A DNA stretch of 64,000 nucleotides from Nocardia salmonicida NBRC 13393 (GTDB taxonomy: Bacteria > Actinomycetota > Actinomycetes > Mycobacteriales > Mycobacteriaceae). The DNA lies in the NCBI RefSeq assembly GCF_001613085.1, contig NZ_BDBR01000016.1:141486-205485 (forward strand). Direction: 5' to 3'. Position 1 is the first letter of the stretch. Every line of letters starts with the position of its first letter. The notes below the pieces were generated by a model that was not told where the DNA came from, ran no database searches, and worked only from the letters and a program-made list of their open reading frames with translations. This document shows, piece after piece, positions 48,316 through 55,502 of this stretch. Position numbers and translations under genes: made by a program.

Positions 48316-49209
48316 ATGGCGGTGCTTGCGCTCGATATCGGGGCGACGAAATTCGCCGCGGGAGTTGTGGACCCGCACTACGGGCTGCACAGGGTGCGCC
48401 GGGCGGCCGCTGCCTCGGACGACCCGTGGGCGACCTGTCGGCAGCTTCTGGTCGCTGTGGCAGGTGACAACGAGGTGAGCGCGGTCGGGATCGGTTCGGC
48501 CGGACCGGTCGACGTGCCCGCCGGGGTGATCCGGCCGTTGAACCTCGCGGCGTGGCGGGACGGGTTCGCGATCGTCGAACAGGTGCGGGCGCTGTTCCCG
48601 AATGCGGTGGTGCGGTTGGCGATCGACGGCGCGTGTCTGGTGCTGGCCGAGCATCGAGTCGGTGGGTTGCGTGGGGTGGACAACGGGTTGGCCCTGACGG
48701 TGTCGTCGGGGGTCGGTGGGGGGATCATCGCCGACGGGCGAGTCGTGGTGGGGCGCACGGGCAATGCCGGTCACCTCGGGCACATCGTGGTGCCCGGCGA
48801 CGACACCGCTTGTCCCTGTGGGGGAGTCGGGTGCGTGGAGGCGGTGGCGAGCGGGATGTCGTCGGTGCGGTGGGCACGTGCGCGTGGCTGGGTGGGCGGC
48901 AGCGGCGTCGAGCTCGCCGAGAACGCGCGTGGTGGTGAGCCGATCGCGCTTGCCGCCCTGGCTCGAGCGGGAACCGCCCTGGGGCAGGCGATCTCGTCGG
49001 CGGCCGCGCTGCTGGATGTGGATCGGGTGGTGATCAGCGGTGGGTTCGCGCATTCGGGGGAGCCGCTGTGGGGACCGTTGCGGGCTGCCGTTGCCAGGCA
49101 TTCGCGGCTCGAGTTCATCGAGGAACTGTCGGTGGAACTGTCGACGCTGAGCGAGGGGGCCACGCTCGTCGGTGCGGGGGTGCTCGCGGTCGAAGCAGCC
49201 GAGAGCTGA
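48316..49209 (+). CDS. ROK-family sugar kinase-like protein
   Basis: A 297-residue ROK protein. The phosphate-binding ALDIGATKFAAGVV begins at residue 3, GIGSAGPVD and SSGVGGGIIADGRVVVGRTGNAGHLGHIVV follow, and the structural zinc cluster CPCGGVGCVEAVASG is complete. There is no helix-turn-helix before the ROK domain, unlike the longer regulator Rv0485 that occupies this position in M. tuberculosis, so this copy should be a kinase (glucokinase-like) rather than a repressor. ATG 48316 has AGGAG five bases upstream; GTGs at 48310 and 48313 are in frame but overlap that site. Confidence 0.88.
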   Translation: MAVLALDIGATKFAAGVVDPHYGLHRVRRAAAASDDPWATCRQLLVAVAGDNEVSAVGIGSAGPVDVPAGVIRPLNLAAWRDGFAIVEQVRALFPNAVVRLAIDGACLVLAEHRVGGLRGVDNGLALTVSSGVGGGIIADGRVVVGRTGNAGHLGHIVVPGDDTACPCGGVGCVEAVASGMSSVRWARARGWVGGSGVELAENARGGEPIALAALARAGTALGQAISSAAALLDVDRVVISGGFAHSGEPLWGPLRAAVARHSRLEFIEELSVELSTLSEGATLVGAGVLAVEAAES

Positions 49210-49295
49210 GGCGGTGTGAGGACTCTTCGGTCCGACCGGCGATGCGCTCGGCGCGTTCGTTATGCCTGGTCGTCGGCGCGCGTAGCCTCGATGAG

Positions 49296-49472
49296 GTGGC
49301 TGCCGACTACGTGCCGGGCGATGTCGTCCATATTCCGGAGGGTCCGTTCCAAGGGGTGTGCGCCGTAGTGCGCGAAGTCGACTCGGTGGCGTCGCGATTA
49401 CAGGTCGACGCGCTGGTCAAAGGCGGACCCTACGAGCTGAGCATCGGCTTCGACGAGGTGGAGTGGGCCTGA
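49296..49472 (+). CDS. minimal KOW-domain protein (58 residues)
   Basis: The product (starting VAADYVPGDVVHIPEGPFQG) looks like an isolated KOW motif of the NusG C-terminal type: a G-D-V-V-x-I-x-E-G-P-F-x-G turn, a following V-R-E-V-D strand and a closing segment (ELSIGFDEVEW) as in NusG. NusG KOW domains bind ribosomal protein S10 or Rho. TAGCCT (49283-49288) stands seven bases before GTG 49296, so a leaderless transcript is likely. A longer frame upstream runs inside the ROK gene and is not credible. The role is unknown. Confidence 0.7.
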   Translation: MAADYVPGDVVHIPEGPFQGVCAVVREVDSVASRLQVDALVKGGPYELSIGFDEVEWA

Positions 49473-49490
49473 CATCGTCGAAATGTCAGA

Positions 49491-50237
49491 ATGACCCCTA
49501 TGACCTACACCCTCGTGCTGCTGCGCCACGGCGAGAGCGAATGGAACGCCCTCAACCTGTTCACCGGCTGGGTGGACGTGCAACTCACCGACAAGGGCAT
49601 CGCCGAGGGTAAACGGGCCGGAGAGCTGCTCAAAGAGGCAGGCATCCTGCCCGACATCGTCTACACCTCGCTGCTGCGCCGCGCGATCAGCACCGCCGAC
49701 AACGCCCTCGGCACCGCCGACCGGCTGTGGATCCCGGTCGTGCGCGACTGGCGCCTCAACGAGCGCCACTACGGCGACCTGCAGGGCAAGAACAAGGAGC
49801 AGGTCCGCGAGCAGTACGGCCAGGAGCAGTTCATGCTGTGGCGTCGCAGCTACGACACCCCGCCGCCGCCGATCCAGCCCGACAACCCGTACAGCCAGGA
49901 AGGCGACCCGCGCTACGCGGGCATCGAGGTCCCGAAGACCGAGTGCCTGCTCGACGTCGTCAAGCGGATGGTCCCGTACTGGGAAGACACCATCTCCAAG
50001 GAACTGCTGACCGGCAAGACCGTGCTGGTCGCCGCGCACGGTAACTCGCTGCGCGCGCTGGTGAAGCACCTCGACGGCATTTCGGACGAGGACATCTCCG
50101 GCCTGAACATCCCCACCGGCATCCCGCTGGTCTACGAGCTGGACGAGAGCATGCGTCCGGTGAAGGCCGCCGAGTACCTGGACCCGGCTGCCGCTGCCGC
50201 CGGTGCCGCCGCTGTCGCCAATCAGGGCGGCAAGTAA
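49491..50237 (+). CDS. gpmA: 2,3-bisphosphoglycerate-dependent phosphoglycerate mutase
   Basis: Interconverts 3- and 2-phosphoglycerate in glycolysis and gluconeogenesis. The 248 residues contain the phosphohistidine motif LLRHGESEWN, TSLLRRAISTA, the substrate loop RLNERHYGDLQGKNK, and the late VAAHGNSLRALVKHL with the second catalytic His. The first ATG, 49491, or ATG 49500 (MTYTLVLLRHGES) could be used. The C-terminal Ala-rich tail (LDPAAAAAGAAAVANQ) is as in mycobacteria. In M. tuberculosis gpm1 is directly followed by senX3; here about 8.7 kb intervene. Confidence 0.96.
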   Translation: MTPMTYTLVLLRHGESEWNALNLFTGWVDVQLTDKGIAEGKRAGELLKEAGILPDIVYTSLLRRAISTADNALGTADRLWIPVVRDWRLNERHYGDLQGKNKEQVREQYGQEQFMLWRRSYDTPPPPIQPDNPYSQEGDPRYAGIEVPKTECLLDVVKRMVPYWEDTISKELLTGKTVLVAAHGNSLRALVKHLDGISDEDISGLNIPTGIPLVYELDESMRPVKAAEYLDPAAAAAGAAAVANQGGK

Positions 50238-50248
50238 CTCCAACGCCT

Positions 50249-50279
50249 CGGCCTCACACCGTTCGACGGTGTGAGGCCG
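50249..50279 (+). terminator. terminator after gpmA
   Basis: A perfect 14-base stem CGGCCTCACACCGT / ACGGTGTGAGGCCG (50249-50262 with 50266-50279) around TCG, followed by TTGTG. It marks the left edge of the accessory island. Confidence 0.85.
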
Positions 50280-50370
50280 TTGTGCTGTCCGGGGCGATGT
50301 CACACTCGCGTCGGCTGTGTCGTCACCTCGGTAGATCCGCGAAACGCGCGGTTGCCGAAGGAGTTACGCC

Positions 50371-50718
50371 ATGTTCACCGCCTACGTCATCGTCACCGTC
50401 GTCGCCGCACTGTGGGTGGGGTTCTCGGCGTTCTCACTGCTGCGCCGGGCGCCGTTCGTAGTGGAGCCGCTGGTGGAATACGGCGTCCCGCAGACCTGGT
50501 GGACGCCACTGGGAATCGCCAAAGCCCTCGGGTCGATCGGGCTGCTGGTCGGCCTGTTCGTGCCGGTGATCGGGGTTCTCGCCGCGATCGGGCTGATCCT
50601 GTACTTCGCGGGTGCGGTGGTGACGGTGCTGCGGGCGCGGTCGTACAAGACCGTGGCGTTCCCGGTGCTCTACCTGGCGCCGGTCGTGGTTGCCCTGGGA
50701 CTGGGCATCGCCGCTTGA
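50371..50718 (+). CDS. DoxX-like small membrane protein
   Basis: A 115-residue protein with four predicted membrane helices (TAYVIVTVVAALWVGFSAFS, then ALGSIGLLVGLFVPVIGVLAA, LILYFAGAVVTVLRA and a C-terminal helix). This is typical of the DoxX-like family found throughout actinomycetes. In mycobacteria a DoxX protein associates with superoxide dismutase and a thiosulfate sulfurtransferase, but most members are unstudied. AAGGAG lies six bases before the ATG. The stop codon lies inside a strong convergent hairpin. Confidence 0.82.
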   Translation: MFTAYVIVTVVAALWVGFSAFSLLRRAPFVVEPLVEYGVPQTWWTPLGIAKALGSIGLLVGLFVPVIGVLAAIGLILYFAGAVVTVLRARSYKTVAFPVLYLAPVVVALGLGIAA

Positions 50719-50743
50719 GCGAGCGGGGGGCTCGCTCAAGCGG
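50711..50743. terminator. hairpin overlapping the DoxX stop
   Basis: A perfect 14-base stem CCGCTTGAGCGAGC / GCTCGCTCAAGCGG (50711-50724 with 50730-50743) with a GGGGG loop. It includes the TGA of the DoxX gene and separates it from the convergent type VII-associated operon. Confidence 0.8.
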
Positions 50744-50764
50744 CTCTGTTCGGTGCCGAGCATG

Positions 50765-51343
50765 TCACCTGTGTGCTTCGATCATCCGCACGAGGTCTTC
50801 CCCCATCTCCATGGCTCTGCGGCAGGAGTAGTCGTCATCGGGCAGCGGCAACATCCCGTCGCTATAGAAGATGAACAGAGAGTCGCGAGCCAACTGGATT
50901 TGGATCGAGCAGGTCGGTTTGCCGGCTTGGCCGGGCCTTTCCCGCCAGCTCAACATTTCGGCGGGACGATCTGCGATCGTCACCTTGCGCCTAGGCGGGT
51001 GTTCGAGTTCATCAGCTGAGCCGAGGCGCGCGTCGTTGAGCCCAATAGTTACCCTGGAATATTCGGCTACGTTCGTCTCGAAGTAGCACCCCTGAGCATC
51101 CCTCAGTGACATCATCGGCTCTTTCGCTACCCTGCCCGGAGCCTTCAAACCGTATTTCTCGATGAACCCGACCGTAAGGTCCTTGCATGGGTCGAAGGCT
51201 ACCGAAACGGATACCGTTGTCGTTGCGGCTTCCCCTTCGGTCTCACCGGAATTCGACGAACAGCCCGCTGTCAGTATGCAGGCAAGTACCGCTGTGACTG
51301 CTGCGGCGTCATACCATTTCGGTCGTTCTATTGTCTGCCTCAC
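50765..51343 (-). CDS. DUF3558 lipoprotein, minus-strand operon
   Basis: A 192-residue lipoprotein with lipobox LTAGC after an N-terminal hydrophobic segment. The DUF3558 hallmark FDPC lies near residue 50 (VAFDPCKDLTVGF), and three more cysteines (GCYFE, TCSIQ, DYSCRRA) give a likely two-disulfide fold. Its start overlaps the stop of the 824-residue WXG-like gene by four bases, so it is the last gene of that operon. A second DUF3558 lipoprotein lies in the divergent operon. These lipoproteins are abundant in Nocardia and Rhodococcus and their function is not established. Confidence 0.85.
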   Translation of the reverse strand: MRQTIERPKWYDAAAVTAVLACILTAGCSSNSGETEGEAATTTVSVSVAFDPCKDLTVGFIEKYGLKAPGRVAKEPMMSLRDAQGCYFETNVAEYSRVTIGLNDARLGSADELEHPPRRKVTIADRPAEMLSWRERPGQAGKPTCSIQIQLARDSLFIFYSDGMLPLPDDDYSCRRAMEMGEDLVRMIEAHR

Positions 51344-53814
51344 TTCGACTCCGCCTTGCCTGTCACGTATTCTTTCACCCTCGATGGATCTGATATCAAA
51401 CCAGTATTTAATGCGGTCGAATGTGCTTGCCCGTATCTGGTGACATAATCTTGCATTCCACGATCGGCCAGAGTGCTGTTCAGGGCCGTCAATGCCGATC
51501 CTGACATTTCTCCGACGTCAACGATTCGACCATTGGAGTCGAGGTAGTCGATTCGGTTTCCGTGTGAATCGATACCGAAGGTGGGGAGCGTTCCCTCCTT
51601 CATCATTTCCTGGAGGATAATGCTTCGAACTTCGTTTTCGGAGCGGGTGGTCAATGCTTCGGAGTTAGGTGGAACCAAGCCTTCCTTTTCCGGCTCGGGG
51701 TTCCATTTCTCCATAGCCGCATTGTATCCCTCGTCCTTCAAGACTCCGAACACTTCATTTCCGATCACTCCGGCAGGGGATTTCCCGGGGATCTCCAAGT
51801 TGTCCAGTGTCAGGGACTTCACGATCTCCGCTGCCTGTTGCCGGTTCTCGAACGTCTTGGTCTTTTCATCGAAGCTGGTCTGGGCGTTCTGCTCGTCCTG
51901 CCACGTCAGTGCGTTGTTGATCGCATTCGTATAGCGGCCGTCGAGTTCGGCAAGATTGGGCGCGTTGGTCGCCAACCACTTGGTCGGGTTGTCGCCACCT
52001 TCGGCCAACGCTTGACCGATTGTGTTTGCCTCGTATTCTTGACGGCTCACTTCGAGCATGAGTCGGCCACCTTCGGATTGTCCGGCCAGGAACAGCATGC
52101 GGTTTGCGTCTGTGACTGAAAGTTCAGCCAGCCGATTGTTGGTTCCCGGCAAGGTCGGGTCATCGACGAGTCCGCTCTCCTGCGCGTGGCCGGAGACATA
52201 CGAGTCGATATTGCTGCCCATGATATGCGCCATGGAGTCGGCGAGTTTCGGGTTCGTATTGAACGCGTCGACGCTTCGGTTGAAGACGGTTTTGCCGTCC
52301 TCGTCTTTCAGTTCTGGGCGTTCGGATGCGGACCCGTCGGGTGCGTCGCCGGAGGGTGCGAAGTATTCGGGAAGTGCGGCGAGGGCCTCGTTCGCTCGCA
52401 ACCCTTCCTCGCCGGGCTTGTGGGTGTCCTCGGCGATCCAGTCCAACAGTCCCGATGCGGCCTGGCCGTCATCAGGCCACTCGTTTCGGAAGATCGTGTT
52501 CCGGAATTCTTCGGCGTCGAACGGGCGATCGTTCTTGTACTCGGATCCGATCTCGGGTGAGTCCGGCATATCGTTGCCTGTCAGCAGCGAGTAGCTCACA
52601 TCGTCGTTGCGGGTGGCGACTTCCAAGAAACTCTGTGCGCCCTCCTCCATCGTCACACGATCTTCTTCGCTGAAGCCGGGGGGCATGTGCTTCGCGTTGT
52701 TCGAGTCGATGTTGTCGAGGTAGGCCGTGATGCTTTCGCTCTGCTTACCGAGTTCGACGCCGAGCTGCTTGCCGGGTTGCATGCCTGGATCGGACTGGTT
52801 CAGGAGTTGGCTGAACTGGCCGAGTTCCTGATAGCGGTTGACCAGTTGGTTCTCGCCGTTGTAGGCACCGGTGAAGTCCTCGGCGCGACCGGAGACGAGG
52901 TTTTGGAGGTCGGGGGGCAGGTTCGAGTACGAGCCCTTGGATCCGTTGCTGGTGCTCACCTTCTCGTTGGTCATCGCGAGCACGGTGTTGGCGAGGTTGT
53001 TTCGTTGCGCGGCCGCGGTGGTGTCGCCGGCGGACTCTCGTGCCAGCAGCTGTTCGTTCAGGCCGAGGATGCCGTCTTTGCCCGCCGACTGGAGGAATGT
53101 CTTGTAGTAGTCCTGCGTGCTCTGCGGAAGGGTATTCACCTCGTTGCCCGCGGCCAGCTGGTCGATCTCGAATTGGGAGAGCGCCGGCTGCGGCATCTGC
53201 GCGAGGATCTCGTCGATCTTGGCCTTGTCATGGTTCTTGACCGCTTCGGCGAGCTCGGTACCGTCGTCCTTGCCGAAGCGCCCGGCCTGGGTATCGGCCG
53301 CGCTGACATCCAAACTGGAACCGAGTAGATCGCCTGCCGACCGAATCTCGGTGGCTTGGCCGGTGATGGCCTGAACTGCCTTGGTGACGGCGTCCTCGAA
53401 CGGGAACAGTGCGTTGTTGATCAACTGCTGGTGGTCGCGACGCACGTCGGCTTCGACGTTGTCGTAGTCCATCACCTTCCACACGTCGTCGATCGTCATA
53501 CCGAGGCCCTGCGCGTCGGATACTTTGCTCAGCAGCGTCGTGCGATGCGAAACAACGTTGTCGACTTGCTCGTTGATGACGGTGACGAGCTCGTCGACCT
53601 CCATTGCCAGCTTCTGGACCTGGAGGTGATCGCCTGCCACGCGGTCATACGCCGCCAGGTAGGCCGCCCCGGCCCAACTGGCTTGCATGTCCCGCATGTG
53701 GGTCATCGTGGTATCGGCGCACACCATCAGCGCACCGCGCGCAGATGCGACCTGGGTACCCCACGTCTTGACGGCTTCGAGGTCCCATTTCTCGACAGCT
53801 GAACGCTTATGCAT
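51340..53814 (-). CDS. large WXG100-like N-terminal domain protein, putative type VII substrate
   Basis: An 824-residue protein. The first 100 residues look like a WXG100/LXG-type helical hairpin: Trp10 (EKWDLEAVKTWG), a helix, Trp47-Ala-Gly49 (ASWAGAAYLAAYDRV) at the turn, and a second helix (AMEVDELVTVINEQVDNVV). The remaining 700 residues are mostly helical, rich in Asn/Asp/Glu, with no motif I can name; from memory it resembles proteins labelled TPR repeat region-containing in Nocardia and mycobacteria. There is no signal peptide. It overlaps the small upstream gene by eight bases and the lipoprotein by four. Its 3' part is markedly less G+C-rich than the backbone (55 of 120 bases at 51361-51480), suggesting acquisition. 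Confidence 0.8.
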   Translation of the reverse strand: MHKRSAVEKWDLEAVKTWGTQVASARGALMVCADTTMTHMRDMQASWAGAAYLAAYDRVAGDHLQVQKLAMEVDELVTVINEQVDNVVSHRTTLLSKVSDAQGLGMTIDDVWKVMDYDNVEADVRRDHQQLINNALFPFEDAVTKAVQAITGQATEIRSAGDLLGSSLDVSAADTQAGRFGKDDGTELAEAVKNHDKAKIDEILAQMPQPALSQFEIDQLAAGNEVNTLPQSTQDYYKTFLQSAGKDGILGLNEQLLARESAGDTTAAAQRNNLANTVLAMTNEKVSTSNGSKGSYSNLPPDLQNLVSGRAEDFTGAYNGENQLVNRYQELGQFSQLLNQSDPGMQPGKQLGVELGKQSESITAYLDNIDSNNAKHMPPGFSEEDRVTMEEGAQSFLEVATRNDDVSYSLLTGNDMPDSPEIGSEYKNDRPFDAEEFRNTIFRNEWPDDGQAASGLLDWIAEDTHKPGEEGLRANEALAALPEYFAPSGDAPDGSASERPELKDEDGKTVFNRSVDAFNTNPKLADSMAHIMGSNIDSYVSGHAQESGLVDDPTLPGTNNRLAELSVTDANRMLFLAGQSEGGRLMLEVSRQEYEANTIGQALAEGGDNPTKWLATNAPNLAELDGRYTNAINNALTWQDEQNAQTSFDEKTKTFENRQQAAEIVKSLTLDNLEIPGKSPAGVIGNEVFGVLKDEGYNAAMEKWNPEPEKEGLVPPNSEALTTRSENEVRSIILQEMMKEGTLPTFGIDSHGNRIDYLDSNGRIVDVGEMSGSALTALNSTLADRGMQDYVTRYGQAHSTALNTGLISDPSRVKEYVTGKAESK

Positions 53815-54124
53815 TGTGCACGTCCAGTTCGGACAGCTTCCGGTCGAACTCTTCGTCGGTCATCTGCAAGTTGTCGGCGCAAGTGGTGCACAGCGTGGAC
53901 ACCTGCTTGTAGCGCTCGGCCGCCCGCAAGAACGCGCCCTCGACAGCCAGTGCTGCCTGGGCGGCGGCTTCGGGAATCAAGAAGGTCGCGTCATTCGTGC
54001 CACCCGGGAGCGCCGCATCCAACGAACTCGCGCCGGAACGGACGTCCAACGCGTCGATGCTCTCGCCCGCGTTGGTGAGTTTCACCGCGAGGGCACGTAT
54101 TTGGTCGATGTCAGCCTCGAGCAT
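53807..54124 (-). CDS. small EspC/WXG-like helical protein
   Basis: A 105-residue helical protein starting MLEADIDQIRALAVKLTNAGESIDAL, a pattern found in ESX-associated small partners of the EspC/DUF2580 type: an N-terminal helix, a Gly/Ser turn, and a second helix (PEAAAQAALAVEGAFLRAAERY). No WXG motif is present. ATG 54124 is chosen because CTGGAGAG stands just upstream; the frame continues to 54232 without a ribosome-binding site. It is the first gene of the minus-strand operon, overlapping the 824-residue gene by eight bases. Co-folding with that protein's N-terminus is likely but inferred. Confidence 0.75.
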   Translation of the reverse strand: MLEADIDQIRALAVKLTNAGESIDALDVRSGASSLDAALPGGTNDATFLIPEAAAQAALAVEGAFLRAAERYKQVSTLCTTCADNLQMTDEEFDRKLSELDVHNA

Positions 54125-54490
54125 TGCTCTCCAGTGTTCGAGATAGTTCGGCGGAAGTGATTCTTGTCGCTCGGCGGCTTCGCGGCCGTCAGCGGGTCCG
54201 TAGCGGCAGTTGGTGATTCGGATACCGTGCAAGCGTCGTCGCCACCTGTCCCCTCAGCATCTTTCGGTAGTACTCGCCTGATTAGACGCAACGAAGCAGC
54301 GTTCGGTTCCGTCCGATCTTCCAGATCCTCGACGATGTAGTGGGCGGCCAGGTATCGGTGGCGGAGGTCCTCGGCCTGTGACGTCTGTCGAATGAGCCGC
54401 AGGTCAGGGTGATGTATTCGGCGAGCTGTTCACCGTGGTCGAGTCGGCGCTAAACTGCCGGTCGATGCTCGATCTTGGGAGGGGAGCTCA
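54125..54490. promoter_or_regulatory. divergent promoter region of the type VII-associated island
   Basis: 366 bases between the two divergent operons. I found no convincing -10/-35 pair or long dyad. On the minus strand, 54241-54399 encodes a protein-like stretch (AEDLRHRYLAAHYIVEDLED) without a start codon, and 54400-54455 encodes another (RLDHGEQLAEYITLT) in a different frame after a stop. These may be the broken remains of one gene. GGGAGGGGAG precedes the plus-strand operon. Confidence 0.4.
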
Positions 54491-54847
54491 GTGGCTATCG
54501 GTGGGGATGCTGCGGCGCAGCTGTGGAACGCGGCTTCGTCGGGGCAGTTGACGATGGAGCCGGATGCCGCGCGGGAGGTGGCTGGGGCGTATCTGCGGTT
54601 CGCGGCGGCCTGCGATGAGTGGGTCGATGAGGCTCGACATCTGAAGTCCATCCAAGGGTTTGGCCTGCTCGATTCCGCACAGCAATTGCAGGTCGGTTTT
54701 GCCAACAAAGCGGAATCGGCCAGGCAAGTGCTGGAACAGATGGGCGTGGCGGCACGAGCAATGGCGGACGGATACCTGCAGGCTGCGGGCATCCTTGGCG
54801 AAGCGGACGAGCTCAACGCTGCCGCATTGAGCGCAGTCGCGCGATAA
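54491..54847 (+). CDS. small helical protein, EspC/WXG-like, plus-strand operon
   Basis: A 118-residue, almost entirely helical protein (DAAREVAGAYLRFAAACDEWVDEARHL, then LLDSAQQLQVGFANKAESARQVLEQMGVAARAMADGYLQAAGIL). It has the length and helical-hairpin look of type VII secretion partners, without WXG at the turn. It starts with GTG 54491 behind a strong GGGAGGGGAG. The DUF3558 lipoprotein gene follows after 17 bases and the operon continues to espG. It mirrors the small gene that opens the minus-strand operon. Confidence 0.75.
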   Translation: MAIGGDAAAQLWNAASSGQLTMEPDAAREVAGAYLRFAAACDEWVDEARHLKSIQGFGLLDSAQQLQVGFANKAESARQVLEQMGVAARAMADGYLQAAGILGEADELNAAALSAVAR

Positions 54848-54864
54848 AGGAGCGTAGGAGCGAA

Positions 54865-55500
54865 ATGAGATCAAGAAAAGTCGCCTGTTGCGTCGTGCTT
54901 GCTTCGGCTCTGGCAGCCTGTGGGGAATCGACGGTTCCCGATGCTCAGAGCCAGTCGGGAGTGGGAGTGCCGACCCAATTGGCGACGGCTCAGACGGCAC
55001 CTCCGACGTTGACCGACCCGAAGCTACAACCGCCGTCCCAGGACAACAAGTACACGCAATCGACCGGGCGTCCAAAGGTCGTCTTCGACCCGTGCACCTG
55101 GATCGGCGCGTCCGATATCGAGTCGGTGGGCTTCGAGTCCGCGTCGCGCAAGCGGGGGCCGGACGTGGTCGCGGAATATACGTTCTTGACCTGTACTTTC
55201 CGCAATCCGGACAACACCATGTCGCTGGGTCTGGACTCGGGAAACATCACCTGGGATGAAAACCTGAAGAAGAACGGCAGCTGGCTGGAGCCGACGGTGG
55301 TAAACGGCCGCAGGGCTGGGTTCGGCAAAGGTGAGCCCGGGAGCGAGAACGAGTGCCATGTGCAGATGGAGACGAAGGTCGGCGTTCTGCTGATGTGGAC
55401 CGGTGTCCTGAGCTCAGGCCTACGCCAGAACCTCGACCCCTGCGCCAACATCATGGAAATCGCCTCGGCAGTAGAGAAATCCATCGGTAAGGAGAACTGA
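54865..55500 (+). CDS. DUF3558 lipoprotein, plus-strand operon
   Basis: A 211-residue lipoprotein with signal and lipobox LAAC, then a Thr/Pro/Gln-rich linker (about residues 25-65). The DUF3558 domain begins VVFDPCTWIGASDIESVGF, and cysteine pairs include TCTFRNP, ECHVQME and DPCANIME. It is the second gene of the operon and lies two bases before the PPE-like gene. It is related in family, but not closely in sequence, to the lipoprotein at 50.8 kb. Location on the outer face of the cytoplasmic membrane would suit interaction with exported proteins. Confidence 0.87.
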   Translation: MRSRKVACCVVLASALAACGESTVPDAQSQSGVGVPTQLATAQTAPPTLTDPKLQPPSQDNKYTQSTGRPKVVFDPCTWIGASDIESVGFESASRKRGPDVVAEYTFLTCTFRNPDNTMSLGLDSGNITWDENLKKNGSWLEPTVVNGRRAGFGKGEPGSENECHVQMETKVGVLLMWTGVLSSGLRQNLDPCANIMEIASAVEKSIGKEN

Positions 55501-55502
55501 CC

